Below, piece by piece: positions 1 to 7,023 of a DNA stretch of 64,000 nucleotides. Both the position numbers and the translations under genes were made by a program. The notes below the pieces were generated by a model that saw only the letters and a list, made by a program, of their open reading frames with translations, was not told where the DNA came from and ran no database searches. Numbering within the stretch: the stretch's first letter is position 1; each line of letters starts with the position of its first letter. Origin of the DNA: Sphingomonadaceae bacterium (GTDB lineage: Bacteria; Pseudomonadota; Alphaproteobacteria; Sphingomonadales; Sphingomonadaceae); the NCBI GenBank assembly GCA_024236155.1, contig JACKLA010000003.1:62001-126000 (forward strand). Reading direction: 5' to 3'.

Positions 1-546
1 GCTCGAATCCTCGTCATAGTCGAGATCGAGGACAGGGTTGCCCTGGTAGATGCCGCAGCTGATTGCAGCGACCTGCGCGTTGATCGGGTCTTCCTTGAGG
101 TCACCGCTTGCAAGCAGGCCGTTGACTGCCAGTCGCAGCGCCACCCATGCGCCGGAGATTGAGGCGGTCCGCGTGCCGCCATCGGCCTGGATCACGTCGC
201 AATCGAGTGTGATCTGCCGCTCGCCCAGCTTCTTGAGGTCGACCACAGCGCGCAAGCTGCGCCCGATCAGCCGCTGGATTTCCTGCGTGCGGCCGGATTG
301 CTTGCCCTTCGCCGCTTCGCGCGAGCCGCGCGTATGCGTGGCGCGCGGCAACATCGAGTACTCGCCCGTCACCCAGCCTTCACCCTTGCCGCGCATCCAT
401 GGCGGGACATTGCGCTCGACACTGGCAGTGCACAGCACCCGCGTATCACCAAAGCTGACAAGGCACGAACCCTCGGCATGTTTGGTGAAGCCGGTTTCGA
501 TGGTGATAGCGCGCATCTCGTCGGGCGCGCGGCCGGAAGGTCGCAT
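1..546 (-). CDS. rph: Ribonuclease PH (C-terminus cut by window edge)
   Basis: RNase PH trims tRNA 3' ends by phosphorolysis. The visible 182 residues begin [12 protein letters not shown] and contain [13 protein letters not shown] and [13 protein letters not shown] sequence plus [16 protein letters not shown], all typical of the RNase PH core. The family is about 238 residues, so about 55 C-terminal residues lie outside the window. The start is the ATG whose complement ends at 546. The gene is divergent from hrcA, an arrangement common in alphaproteobacteria. Confident call; only the end is unseen. Confidence 0.95.
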   Translation of the reverse strand, partial: MRPSGRAPDEMRAITIETGFTKHAEGSCLVSFGDTRVLCTASVERNVPPWMRGKGEGWVTGEYSMLPRATHTRGSREAAKGKQSGRTQEIQRLIGRSLRAVVDLKKLGERQITLDCDVIQADGGTRTASISGAWVALRLAVNGLLASGDLKEDPINAQVAAISCGIYQGNPVLDLDYDEDSS

Positions 547-573
547 GGTATTGTCCTTTGTGAATCGTTGTGG

Positions 574-586
574 GCGCGTTACGCGC
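574..586. promoter_or_regulatory. 13-bp palindrome between rph and hrcA
   Basis: GCGCGT-T-ACGCGC is a perfect palindrome in the 74-bp divergent gap, directly next to the proposed hrcA -35 element. It could be an operator for either gene. No regulator is identified from sequence alone, and in GC-rich DNA it could arise by chance. Confidence 0.35.
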
Positions 587-614
587 TTGAGCGATCAAGG
601 CCAATGACTAGATT
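587..614 (+). promoter_or_regulatory. Candidate hrcA promoter (leaderless start predicted)
   Basis: TTGAGC (587-592) and TAGATT (609-614) are separated by 16 bp and resemble -35/-10 boxes. Transcription would begin about 7 bp downstream, essentially at the hrcA ATG (621), so the transcript may be leaderless. The overlapping CTTGAG also resembles a sigma-32 -35 box. Prediction only. Confidence 0.4.
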
Positions 615-620
615 GAGGCT

Positions 621-1661
621 ATGCCCACTCCACCCGTCACCGAACTGAACGAACGCGCGCGGGAGATATTCCGCCTTGTGGTCGAGGGCTATCTCGACAG
701 CGGGCAGCCTGTCGGATCGAAGACGCTTGCAGGCGGCGGCGTGAATCTTTCGCCCGCATCGATCCGTTCGGTACTGGCCGATCTCGAAGGGCTTGGCCTG
801 CTCGCCGCACCGCATACCAGCGCAGGCCGCCTCCCGACCGAGACGGGATTGCGCCTGTTCGTCGACGGCATGATGCAGGTGGCTGAACCCACGCGCGAGG
901 AGCGCAAGGCCATCGAGGCGCGCATTGCCGAGCCCGGCCCGATCGAGCAGGCACTGGAGCAGACCAGCGCGATCCTGTCCGATATTTCGGGTGCGGCGGG
1001 TATGGTCATGGTCCCGCAACGCGATCCGAGACTGGCGCAGGTCAGCCTTGTCGCGCTGGGACAGAGCCGTGTGCTGGCGGTTCTGGTCGGCGAAGACGGG
1101 GTGATCGAGAACCGCGTGATGGAGGTTTCCGAACCGGTCTCGTCACCCGTGCTCGAACAGGCGAGCAATTACATCACAGCACGCCTTGCCGGGCGCACCT
1201 TGCGCGAGGCGAGCGCGGTTATGCGCAGCGAACTCGCGGCCAATCGCTCGCAACTCGATGAGGCGAGCCGCGACCTGGTCGAACGCGGGCTTGCCGTCTG
1301 GAGCGAGGATGCGGCCCAGCGTCCTGTGCTGATCGTGCGCGGGCAGGCCAATTTGCTTGACGAAACCGCGCTCAACGATCTCGAACGGGTGCGGCAATTG
1401 CTCGATGACATCGAGAACAAGCACTCGATTTCCGACCTGCTCGAAAGCACACGCGATGCGGAAGCGGCGAGAATTTTCATCGGTAGCGAGAACCGGCTGT
1501 TCGCGCTTTCCGGTTCATCGGTTATCGCATCACCCTATCGCGACCGCGAGGGGAGGGTGGTCGGCGTGCTGGGGGTGATCGGCCCCACGCGGTTGAATTA
1601 CGCGCGGGTCGTCCCCATGGTGGATTTCACAGCCCGATCATTGGGCAAGATCATCGGATAG
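621..1661 (+). CDS. hrcA: Heat-inducible transcription repressor HrcA
   Basis: HrcA represses class I heat-shock operons by binding CIRCE operators and is itself stabilised by GroEL. The 346-residue protein starts with the winged-helix segment LNERAREIFRLVVEGYLDSG, followed by PVGSKTLA and the SAGRLPTETGLRLFVDGMM signature, then a GAF-like middle and a C-terminal dimerisation region (RVVGVLGVIGPTRLNYARVV). Length matches the family. It is followed 12 bp later by grpE, the classic hrcA-grpE operon. No CIRCE element is visible in front of it or of dnaK, so its targets (probably groESL) lie elsewhere. Confidence 0.97.
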   Translation: MPTPPVTELNERAREIFRLVVEGYLDSGQPVGSKTLAGGGVNLSPASIRSVLADLEGLGLLAAPHTSAGRLPTETGLRLFVDGMMQVAEPTREERKAIEARIAEPGPIEQALEQTSAILSDISGAAGMVMVPQRDPRLAQVSLVALGQSRVLAVLVGEDGVIENRVMEVSEPVSSPVLEQASNYITARLAGRTLREASAVMRSELAANRSQLDEASRDLVERGLAVWSEDAAQRPVLIVRGQANLLDETALNDLERVRQLLDDIENKHSISDLLESTRDAEAARIFIGSENRLFALSGSSVIASPYRDREGRVVGVLGVIGPTRLNYARVVPMVDFTARSLGKIIG

Positions 1662-1673
1662 ATACGGAAGACT

Positions 1674-2258
1674 ATGAGCGACGAGAAGAAGCAGCCGCTG
1701 GATGAGGCTGTCGAAAACGAACTGAAGGGTGTGCCGGAAGAATTCCTCTCCGACGCGGACGATGCGGATGGCGATGACGCCAGCGTGGAAGATGCGCTGG
1801 CCGAACTGCGCAACGACCTCGAGGCCGCGAAACAGGAAACACTCTACGCCAAGGCAGAGGCGCAGAACATCCGCCGCCGTGCGGAAAAAGACATTGCCGA
1901 TGCCCGCGCCTACGCCGCGACCGGCTTTGCCCGCGATATCCTCTCGGTGGCCGACAATCTCGGCCGCGCAATCGATGCCGTGCCCGCCGAACTGCGCGAG
2001 GATGACAAGTTCAAGGGGCTGGTCGCCGGTATCGAAGCCACCCAGCGCGAGATCGACAAGGTGTTCGGCCAGCACGGCATCAGCCGCATTGCTGCGATGG
2101 GCCTGCCGCTCGATCCCAACCAGCACCAGGCGATGATGGAAATCCCCTCGGCCGATCACGAACCGGGCACCGTGGTTCAGGAAATGCAGGCCGGATACAT
2201 GATCCGCGACCGGCTGCTGCGCCCGGCGATGGTCGGTGTGGCGAAGAAGCCCGACTGA
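1674..2258 (+). CDS. grpE: Nucleotide exchange factor GrpE
   Basis: GrpE releases ADP from DnaK in the chaperone cycle. The 194 residues have an acidic N-terminus, a long coiled-coil helix (about 40-90; EAQNIRRRAEKDI), and the conserved C-terminal beta domain ending GTVVQEMQAGYMIRDRLLRPAMVGV. A GGAAG sequence precedes the ATG. The stop codon overlaps the ATG of the next gene (TGATG), suggesting coupled translation. Its partners dnaK and dnaJ lie about 5 kb downstream. Confidence 0.97.
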   Translation: MSDEKKQPLDEAVENELKGVPEEFLSDADDADGDDASVEDALAELRNDLEAAKQETLYAKAEAQNIRRRAEKDIADARAYAATGFARDILSVADNLGRAIDAVPAELREDDKFKGLVAGIEATQREIDKVFGQHGISRIAAMGLPLDPNQHQAMMEIPSADHEPGTVVQEMQAGYMIRDRLLRPAMVGVAKKPD

Positions 2259-4009
2259 TGGCTCTGCGGTTCAAGGCAGCGTTGACGGCAACGGTTTCCC
2301 TCCTTGCCGTGCCTGCCTGGGCCGGCGAGGCAGACGACCAGCGGGTTGCCGAACTGGGCGAAAAGCTGGTTGAATACAACCAGAAGGCCTATGGTGAGGA
2401 CGCTGACGAAGACGGCGGTCGCAAACCCGCCACCAGGCTGTGGTCGGTAAAGCCCGAGGCGCAGATTGCGCGCGCGGATTACTACAGCGAACTGCGCGGT
2501 GAACTGGGCGAGATCGATCAGGACGCACTTTCCCCCACTGCGAAAATCGACGCCGCCGTGCTGCGCATGATCCTCGACGAAGATATCGGCAATGCGCAGT
2601 TTCGCGAGTGGGAAATGCCGTTCGACAGCGACAGCAATTTCTGGAGCTACCTGAACGCGAGCCGCCCGTTCAACACGGTTGAGGAATACGAAGCCTATAT
2701 CTCCCGCATGCGCGATATCCCGCGCTATTTCGGGGAGCATATCGACAATGCTCGCGCCGGGCTCGCGCGCGGTTTCAGCGTGCCGCGTGTAACGCTGGAA
2801 GGCCGCGATGCCTCGATTGCGGCCTATGTTGTCGACGATCCGGAAAAGAGCCCGTTCTGGCGTCCATTCGAGAACATCCCGGCACGCATTCCCGAAAGCG
2901 ATGCGGAGCGCCTTCGGAACGACGCTCGTCAGGCGATCCAGCGCCATGCGACCGAGGGATACCGGACGCTGCTGCACTTCTTCCGTGACGAATACCTGCC
3001 CAACACCCGCACCACGCTCGCAGCAGAGGCGATGCCCGATGGAAAGGCGTACTACCAGCAGCAAATCCGCCAATACACGACGCTCGACCTGACAGCCGAA
3101 CAGATCCACGAGATCGGCCTGTCGGAAGTCGCACGGATCACTGCCGAGATGGAAAAGGTGAAGGCGGAGGCTGGATTCGAAGGGACGCTTGACGAATTCG
3201 TTGTTTTCCTGCGCACCGATCCGCAATTCGTTGCCAGGACGCCGGACGAACTGATGGGCGTATCCGCCTATACCGCAAAGCGGGTCGACGGGGTGATCGC
3301 CGATTATTTCGGCTTCCTGCCGCGCCATCGCTTCGCGATCCGGGAGGTCGATCCGGCGATTGCGCCGTTCTACACCGCCGGGCGGGGTGGCTACACCGCT
3401 TGCCAGATGAACACTTACGACCTGCCGTCGCGCCCGCTTTACAACATTCCTGCGCTGACGCTGCACGAGTGTTCGCCCGGCCACAGTTTCCAGGCCGCCT
3501 TCGGGGCAGAACAGCCCGAACTGCCCGAATTCCGCAGCGGCGTGTACTTCTCCGGCTTTGGCGAAGGATGGGGCCTCTACACCGAATATCTCGGTGAGGA
3601 GATGGGCATCTACCGCACGCCCTATGAGCGTTTCGGCAGGCTGAGTTACGAAATGTGGCGCGCCGTCCGACTGGTGATCGACACCGGCATCCACCACTAT
3701 GGCTGGAGCCGTGAGGAGGCGATCGATTACCTTGCATCGCGGACCGCACTGTCCGAGCATGAGGTCGGCACCGAAGTCGATCGCTATATCAGCTGGCCGG
3801 GGCAGGCGCTCGCTTACAAGCTGGGCGAAATGACCATGCGCCGCGTCCGCGCCAAGGCAGAGGCGGAACTGGGTGAGCAGTTCGACATCCGCAAGTTCCA
3901 CGATGTCGTGCTGTCGCTGGGTTCGGTGCCGCTCCCGGTGCTGGAAGAGCGGATCGACGCCTTTATCGCCGATGGCGGACAGGGGTTGGCAGGGGTGAGC
4001 TACGATTGA
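2258..4009 (+). CDS. Secreted DUF885 family metallopeptidase-like protein
   Basis: A 583-residue exported protein of the DUF885 family, related to M32/M2-type zinc peptidases. A signal peptide (MALRFKAALTATVSLLAVPAWA) with an AWA-G cleavage site sends it to the periplasm. The zinc motif is the family form H403-E-C-S-P-G-H409, followed by GFGEGWGLYTEYLGEEMG with the third-ligand glutamate region, and a late EVDRYISWPGQALAYKLGE helix typical of DUF885. The start overlaps the grpE stop, although function gives no obvious reason to be in the heat-shock operon. The natural substrate is unknown. Confidence 0.88.
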   Translation: MALRFKAALTATVSLLAVPAWAGEADDQRVAELGEKLVEYNQKAYGEDADEDGGRKPATRLWSVKPEAQIARADYYSELRGELGEIDQDALSPTAKIDAAVLRMILDEDIGNAQFREWEMPFDSDSNFWSYLNASRPFNTVEEYEAYISRMRDIPRYFGEHIDNARAGLARGFSVPRVTLEGRDASIAAYVVDDPEKSPFWRPFENIPARIPESDAERLRNDARQAIQRHATEGYRTLLHFFRDEYLPNTRTTLAAEAMPDGKAYYQQQIRQYTTLDLTAEQIHEIGLSEVARITAEMEKVKAEAGFEGTLDEFVVFLRTDPQFVARTPDELMGVSAYTAKRVDGVIADYFGFLPRHRFAIREVDPAIAPFYTAGRGGYTACQMNTYDLPSRPLYNIPALTLHECSPGHSFQAAFGAEQPELPEFRSGVYFSGFGEGWGLYTEYLGEEMGIYRTPYERFGRLSYEMWRAVRLVIDTGIHHYGWSREEAIDYLASRTALSEHEVGTEVDRYISWPGQALAYKLGEMTMRRVRAKAEAELGEQFDIRKFHDVVLSLGSVPLPVLEERIDAFIADGGQGLAGVSYD

Positions 4010-4016
4010 GCAAATC

Positions 4017-4041
4017 GGGGCCGCCCGGTTTGGGCGGCCCC
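4017..4041. terminator. Bidirectional terminator between DUF885 and IDO genes
   Basis: A perfect 10-bp GC stem (GGGGCCGCCC / GGGCGGCCCC) with a 5-nt loop sits between two convergent stop codons. There is no long T-tract on either side, so it may work as an intrinsic terminator or simply as a 3'-end stabiliser for both transcripts. Confidence 0.75.
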
Positions 4042-4048
4042 GTTGTGA

Positions 4049-5209
4049 TCAAACCGTCTGTGCGCGGTTTTCGTCGCGGTGCTTCTTCAGGTATTTCATG
4101 AAGGGCGTGCCGCCAGTGCCGACATCCGGGTCGTTTCCGGCGATGCTGCCCGCCTGCTTGTTGATGTAGCTGGCGGCATATTCGAGATGCCGCGTGCGGA
4201 ACCGCGCGGATTGCTCGAGGCAGGCGTTGAACGCATCCTTGAGGCTCTGCGAACCGCTGGCGCTGACGAAATCGCGCAGCGTCGACTGCGCGGCCAGGTC
4301 CTCGATAAAGCGGCGGTGCTGGACCGGGCGGTAATGGTGCAGCTCGTCGAGGAAGCTCCGCAGCGGATCTGCCGAGTGGCCGACCTGGAACAGCGCGTCC
4401 ATTGCCGGGACGATGCTCGACTGGCTGCCGGTCTGGCCCCGGAAGGCCTGCGGCTTGCTGCCGAACTTTTCGACACCCTCGTAAACCAGCCCGCCGTCGA
4501 GCGCGGGGTTGTTGGCCCAACCGTGGATGTAAGGGCGCACACGGTGGAAATAGATATAGGGATCGCAGCGTTCGCCCATGCGGGCGAAGTGTCCGTAGAT
4601 GCGCTCCCACGCTTCATCCATTTCGACCAGCAGGCGTTCAGCTTCGGCGTCGTCGCCATTCTTCGCGATGGTGACGAGTTTCGCGGCATTGTCGAGCAGG
4701 ACACCGGCCTCCGCTTCGATCGCGACATGTATCATCACGAACCAGTTTTCGTCGTCGCCGCCGACAAAGTTCTGGTACATGTAGACGTTCTCAAGCGAGA
4801 TCGGCCCGGACTTGTCGAGCCGTGCCCAGTTGTCGAGGACGTAGCCGGAATAGGGCAGCAGTGCTGCTTGTCCGAGCCGGTCCGCCACCGCCACCATGGG
4901 GCGCGAAAGATTGGCGGGGAGCGATGCAGGCGCTTCGGCCTCACCCCAGACATAGGCCTGCACGAGGAAGGAATAATGCACCATCGCGGTGCGGACTTCT
5001 TCCTCGGGGGCTTCGCGTGCCCATTCCTCGAGGATCGGATCGCCCAGCTGGTCCAGCCAGTGGCGCACGCGCCCGGTGGACAACAGCCCGGAGAGATTGC
5101 CCGCCGCCTGCTTCACGCCGTCGAACCGTGACGGGAGCGTGATCTCGTCGATTTCGTAATGCGAAAGGTAGCCGCGCTCGCGCGACATGCTGTAGTCTTT
5201 GATCTCCAT
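4049..5209 (-). CDS. Indoleamine 2,3-dioxygenase family haem protein
   Basis: Predicted to open the indole ring of tryptophan or a related indole to an N-formylkynurenine-type product. Family marks in the 386 residues: RGQTGSQSSIVPAMDALF, the RPVQHRRFIEDL segment (cf. MP..HR.FL in IDO), and the haem-ligand region RTRHLEYAASYI with the probable proximal His341. The C-terminus GTGGTPFMKYLKKHRDE is characteristic of bacterial and fungal IDO. No other kynurenine-pathway gene is nearby, so the product is not predictable. A PrnB-like role in secondary metabolism is an alternative. Confidence 0.85.
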   Translation of the reverse strand: MEIKDYSMSRERGYLSHYEIDEITLPSRFDGVKQAAGNLSGLLSTGRVRHWLDQLGDPILEEWAREAPEEEVRTAMVHYSFLVQAYVWGEAEAPASLPANLSRPMVAVADRLGQAALLPYSGYVLDNWARLDKSGPISLENVYMYQNFVGGDDENWFVMIHVAIEAEAGVLLDNAAKLVTIAKNGDDAEAERLLVEMDEAWERIYGHFARMGERCDPYIYFHRVRPYIHGWANNPALDGGLVYEGVEKFGSKPQAFRGQTGSQSSIVPAMDALFQVGHSADPLRSFLDELHHYRPVQHRRFIEDLAAQSTLRDFVSASGSQSLKDAFNACLEQSARFRTRHLEYAASYINKQAGSIAGNDPDVGTGGTPFMKYLKKHRDENRAQTV

Positions 5210-5223
5210 CGTTGAACTCTTGG

Positions 5224-5247
5224 CCGGGCGCGGGTTGGGCCGCCCGG
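5224..5247 (-). promoter_or_regulatory. Hairpin in the leader of the IDO-family gene
   Basis: CCGGGCG (5224-5230) pairs perfectly with CGCCCGG (5241-5247) around a 10-nt loop, 15 bp before the IDO start codon at 5209. It could limit ribosome access or stabilise the mRNA. Inference from sequence only. Confidence 0.4.
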
Positions 5248-5253
5248 ACCGTC

Positions 5254-5277
5254 AAACCGGTATCAAGTGAAACCGGT
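5254..5277 (-). promoter_or_regulatory. Two AAACCGGT sites upstream of the IDO-family gene
   Basis: AAACCGGT occurs at 5254-5261 and again at 5270-5277, 16 bp apart. Each contains the palindrome ACCGGT. Tandem palindromes at this spacing look like a regulator-binding site close to the promoter of the IDO gene. The cognate regulator is not in the window. Confidence 0.4.
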
Positions 5278-5323
5278 TCGGGCAAGCCATGGAGACGGCA
5301 AGTTGTTCAGCAGTGCCGAATGA

Positions 5324-5830
5324 TCAATAGGGGTCGTGTGCCATATCGATTTCGCGCACACCGCGTTCCTTACGGGCCGCATCGACCAGCCGCCTGATCC
5401 CCTCGCGCCGCTCCGATGCATGCGCGATATACCGCATGCTGAGCGCCGAGTTGCGCGTCGTCTCGTCACTCGAAGTGATCGTGATGGTGCCGATTCCGGC
5501 GAGCTGGTTGAGCAGGCTGAAATCCATCCGCACATCCTTGACGCGATAGAGTTCGATTTCGTCGACGCTTTTCATGATGATCCCGCGCCGCACGACAATC
5601 CGTTCGCGGGTGACCCTGAAGCTTTCGCTCATCACTTCGAGCCACTTCCAGCCGATAATCAGCAGTGCCAGCAAGGTGAGCAGGAGTGGCCACGCGCCCC
5701 AACTGGTGTCCGATACGAACAAGAGGACAAATCCCGCGATGGCGAGGATCAGTGTGCCGATGCCGGCCGCAGTTCCTACAAGCCACCGCCCAAGCGAGGG
5801 GCGGAACGTATCATGCATATCCTCAGCCAC
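5324..5830 (-). CDS. PH domain-containing membrane protein
   Basis: A 168-residue protein with two transmembrane helices near the N-terminus (about 17-40 and 46-65: GTLILAIAGFVLLFV and LLLTLLALLIIG), then a bacterial pleckstrin-homology (bPH2/YdbT-type) domain from about 70 to 140 with the typical RVTRERIVVRRGII and EIELYRVKDVRM strands. Such proteins are usually small envelope components of unknown role. It lies 39 bp downstream of the HEMVH gene and may share its transcript. Exact function unknown. Confidence 0.75.
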   Translation of the reverse strand: MAEDMHDTFRPSLGRWLVGTAAGIGTLILAIAGFVLLFVSDTSWGAWPLLLTLLALLIIGWKWLEVMSESFRVTRERIVVRRGIIMKSVDEIELYRVKDVRMDFSLLNQLAGIGTITITSSDETTRNSALSMRYIAHASERREGIRRLVDAARKERGVREIDMAHDPY

Positions 5831-5869
5831 CGGCTCTCTCCGTCCAAAAGTGATGAACCACGCGCGTAG

Positions 5870-6367
5870 TTAGCCCGCGCCAGGAAATCTGACCAGCAGG
5901 TCATAGGCGGCCAGATCACCCACGCCGGCAAGCTTTACGCCATTGCGCAGCAGGAAGGCGTGTTTGACGATCTCGGCCTGCTGCTCGACACCGTATCTTT
6001 CCAGCGGCCAGCCGGGCCGCAGCGAATATTCATAGGGTTCCCACGGCAGCCGGTTGAAGATCAGCCACCAGCGGCCCTTCTGCTGCACCTGCCAGACATG
6101 CACCATCTCGTGAATGAAAAGCGCCTGGCGGAAAATCGGCGCGGTGGCAAAATCCTCGCAATAGACATCGCCATGCGGGTGGAAATGGATATGCCCGCGC
6201 GGGGCCATGGTGACCTTGCGGGGCTGGAAGGGAAACCATTTGCGCCGCCGGATTTTCACCGCGCTGTAATCGATCGCATCGCCGAAAACGCTGCGCGCAA
6301 GGGCGATTTCGCCCGGCGTCAGGGATCGTTCCCCGCCCACCGGGCAAAATCCGACTTCAGCTGACAT
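5870..6367 (-). CDS. HEMVH-motif metallopeptidase-like protein ('vgr related' family)
   Basis: A 165-residue protein with no signal peptide. It carries a zinc-protease-like HExxH motif in FIHEMVHVWQVQQKG (about residues 85-99) and a later EQQAEIVKHAFLL helix that could supply the third ligand. Proteins like this in sphingomonads are often labelled 'vgr related' without experimental basis. Position 12 bp upstream of the PCuAC stop, on the same strand, suggests co-transcription with the copper chaperone. The peptidase role is inferred from the motif only. Confidence 0.65.
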   Translation of the reverse strand: MSAEVGFCPVGGERSLTPGEIALARSVFGDAIDYSAVKIRRRKWFPFQPRKVTMAPRGHIHFHPHGDVYCEDFATAPIFRQALFIHEMVHVWQVQQKGRWWLIFNRLPWEPYEYSLRPGWPLERYGVEQQAEIVKHAFLLRNGVKLAGVGDLAAYDLLVRFPGAG

Positions 6368-6378
6368 GTCCGATGCCG

Positions 6379-6855
6379 TCAGCGTTCATCCCCGGCGGCC
6401 TGGATTTCGACCGGGAAGGTCGTTTCCTCGCCATTGTCGAGCTTGATGGTCACATTCGTGCTGTCACCGGCTTTCCAGCTGTCGGCAGGGTCCATCACCA
6501 TCAGGTGATAGCCGCCCGGCTCGAATTTGATGGTCTGGCGCGCAAGCATCGAGATTGGTGCGGCTTCCCCCATCATCGCTGTGCCGTTCTTCATATCCGT
6601 GGCGTGAATTTGGGTCTTTTCGGCACCTTCGACGCTGGCCGATTCCATGACCGGCGCACCACCGCTGTTATAGGTTATGTCGAAATATACGGCAGCCGGA
6701 CGACCGGAAACAGCCGGAAGCACCAGCTTCCCGCCTTCGGCGACGAGGCGTTCTGCCGGTTTGGCTTCTTCAGCCGGTTCATCCGATGATCCGCATGCGG
6801 ACAGGGCAGTGCTGCCAGCAAGGACAAATGCTGCGAAAAGGGTCGAGCGTTTCAT
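6379..6855 (-). CDS. PCuAC-type periplasmic copper chaperone, lipoprotein
   Basis: Binds Cu(I) in the periplasm and hands it to copper enzymes such as cytochrome oxidase. The start chosen (ATG ending at 6855) gives a 158-residue protein with a lipoprotein signal peptide, MKRSTLFAAFVLAGSTALSAC, and Cys21 as the lipid anchor; a longer TTG start at 6918 would bury this signal. The domain shows the copper-site pattern: HATDM, MM, SMLAR and GGYHLMVMDP (H...M...H-x-M). It is divergent from dnaK. Confidence 0.85.
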   Translation of the reverse strand: MKRSTLFAAFVLAGSTALSACGSSDEPAEEAKPAERLVAEGGKLVLPAVSGRPAAVYFDITYNSGGAPVMESASVEGAEKTQIHATDMKNGTAMMGEAAPISMLARQTIKFEPGGYHLMVMDPADSWKAGDSTNVTIKLDNGEETTFPVEIQAAGDER

Positions 6856-6903
6856 ATCTGGAAAATTCTCCCGTGTTGCTGCGCAAAAACTAACCGCCTG
6901 CGT

Positions 6904-6933
6904 CCCTTGTGCCAACAAAAACCGCTCCTATAT
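6904..6933 (+). promoter_or_regulatory. Sigma-32-like heat-shock promoter of dnaK
   Basis: CCCTTG (6904-6909) and CCTATAT (6927-6933) are separated by 17 bp and agree well with the alphaproteobacterial sigma-32 pattern CTTG-N16-18-C-TATaT. Transcription would start near 6940, giving a leader of about 85 nt before dnaK. No CIRCE element is present, so RpoH rather than HrcA should control this operon. Confidence 0.75.
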
Positions 6934-7023
6934 CGCCCGCATAGTCGAGCTGCCGAGCTGCTTCGCCATCCCGGGGAGTGAACCGCGCAGCGTCCAACAT
7001 TTGAATACGGAAATGGGGAAATA

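Noticed and set aside
2177..3901. 574-codon open frame on the minus strand opposite the DUF885 gene
   Set aside because: Antisense shadow of a real gene in GC-rich DNA; no motif, and the plus strand encodes a clear peptidase.
4079..5131. 350-codon plus-strand frame opposite the IDO-family gene
   Set aside because: The minus strand carries the IDO motifs; this frame has none.
547..7023. CIRCE operator (HrcA site) upstream of hrcA or dnaK
   Set aside because: No TTAGCACTC-N9-GAGTGCTAA-like inverted repeat is present.
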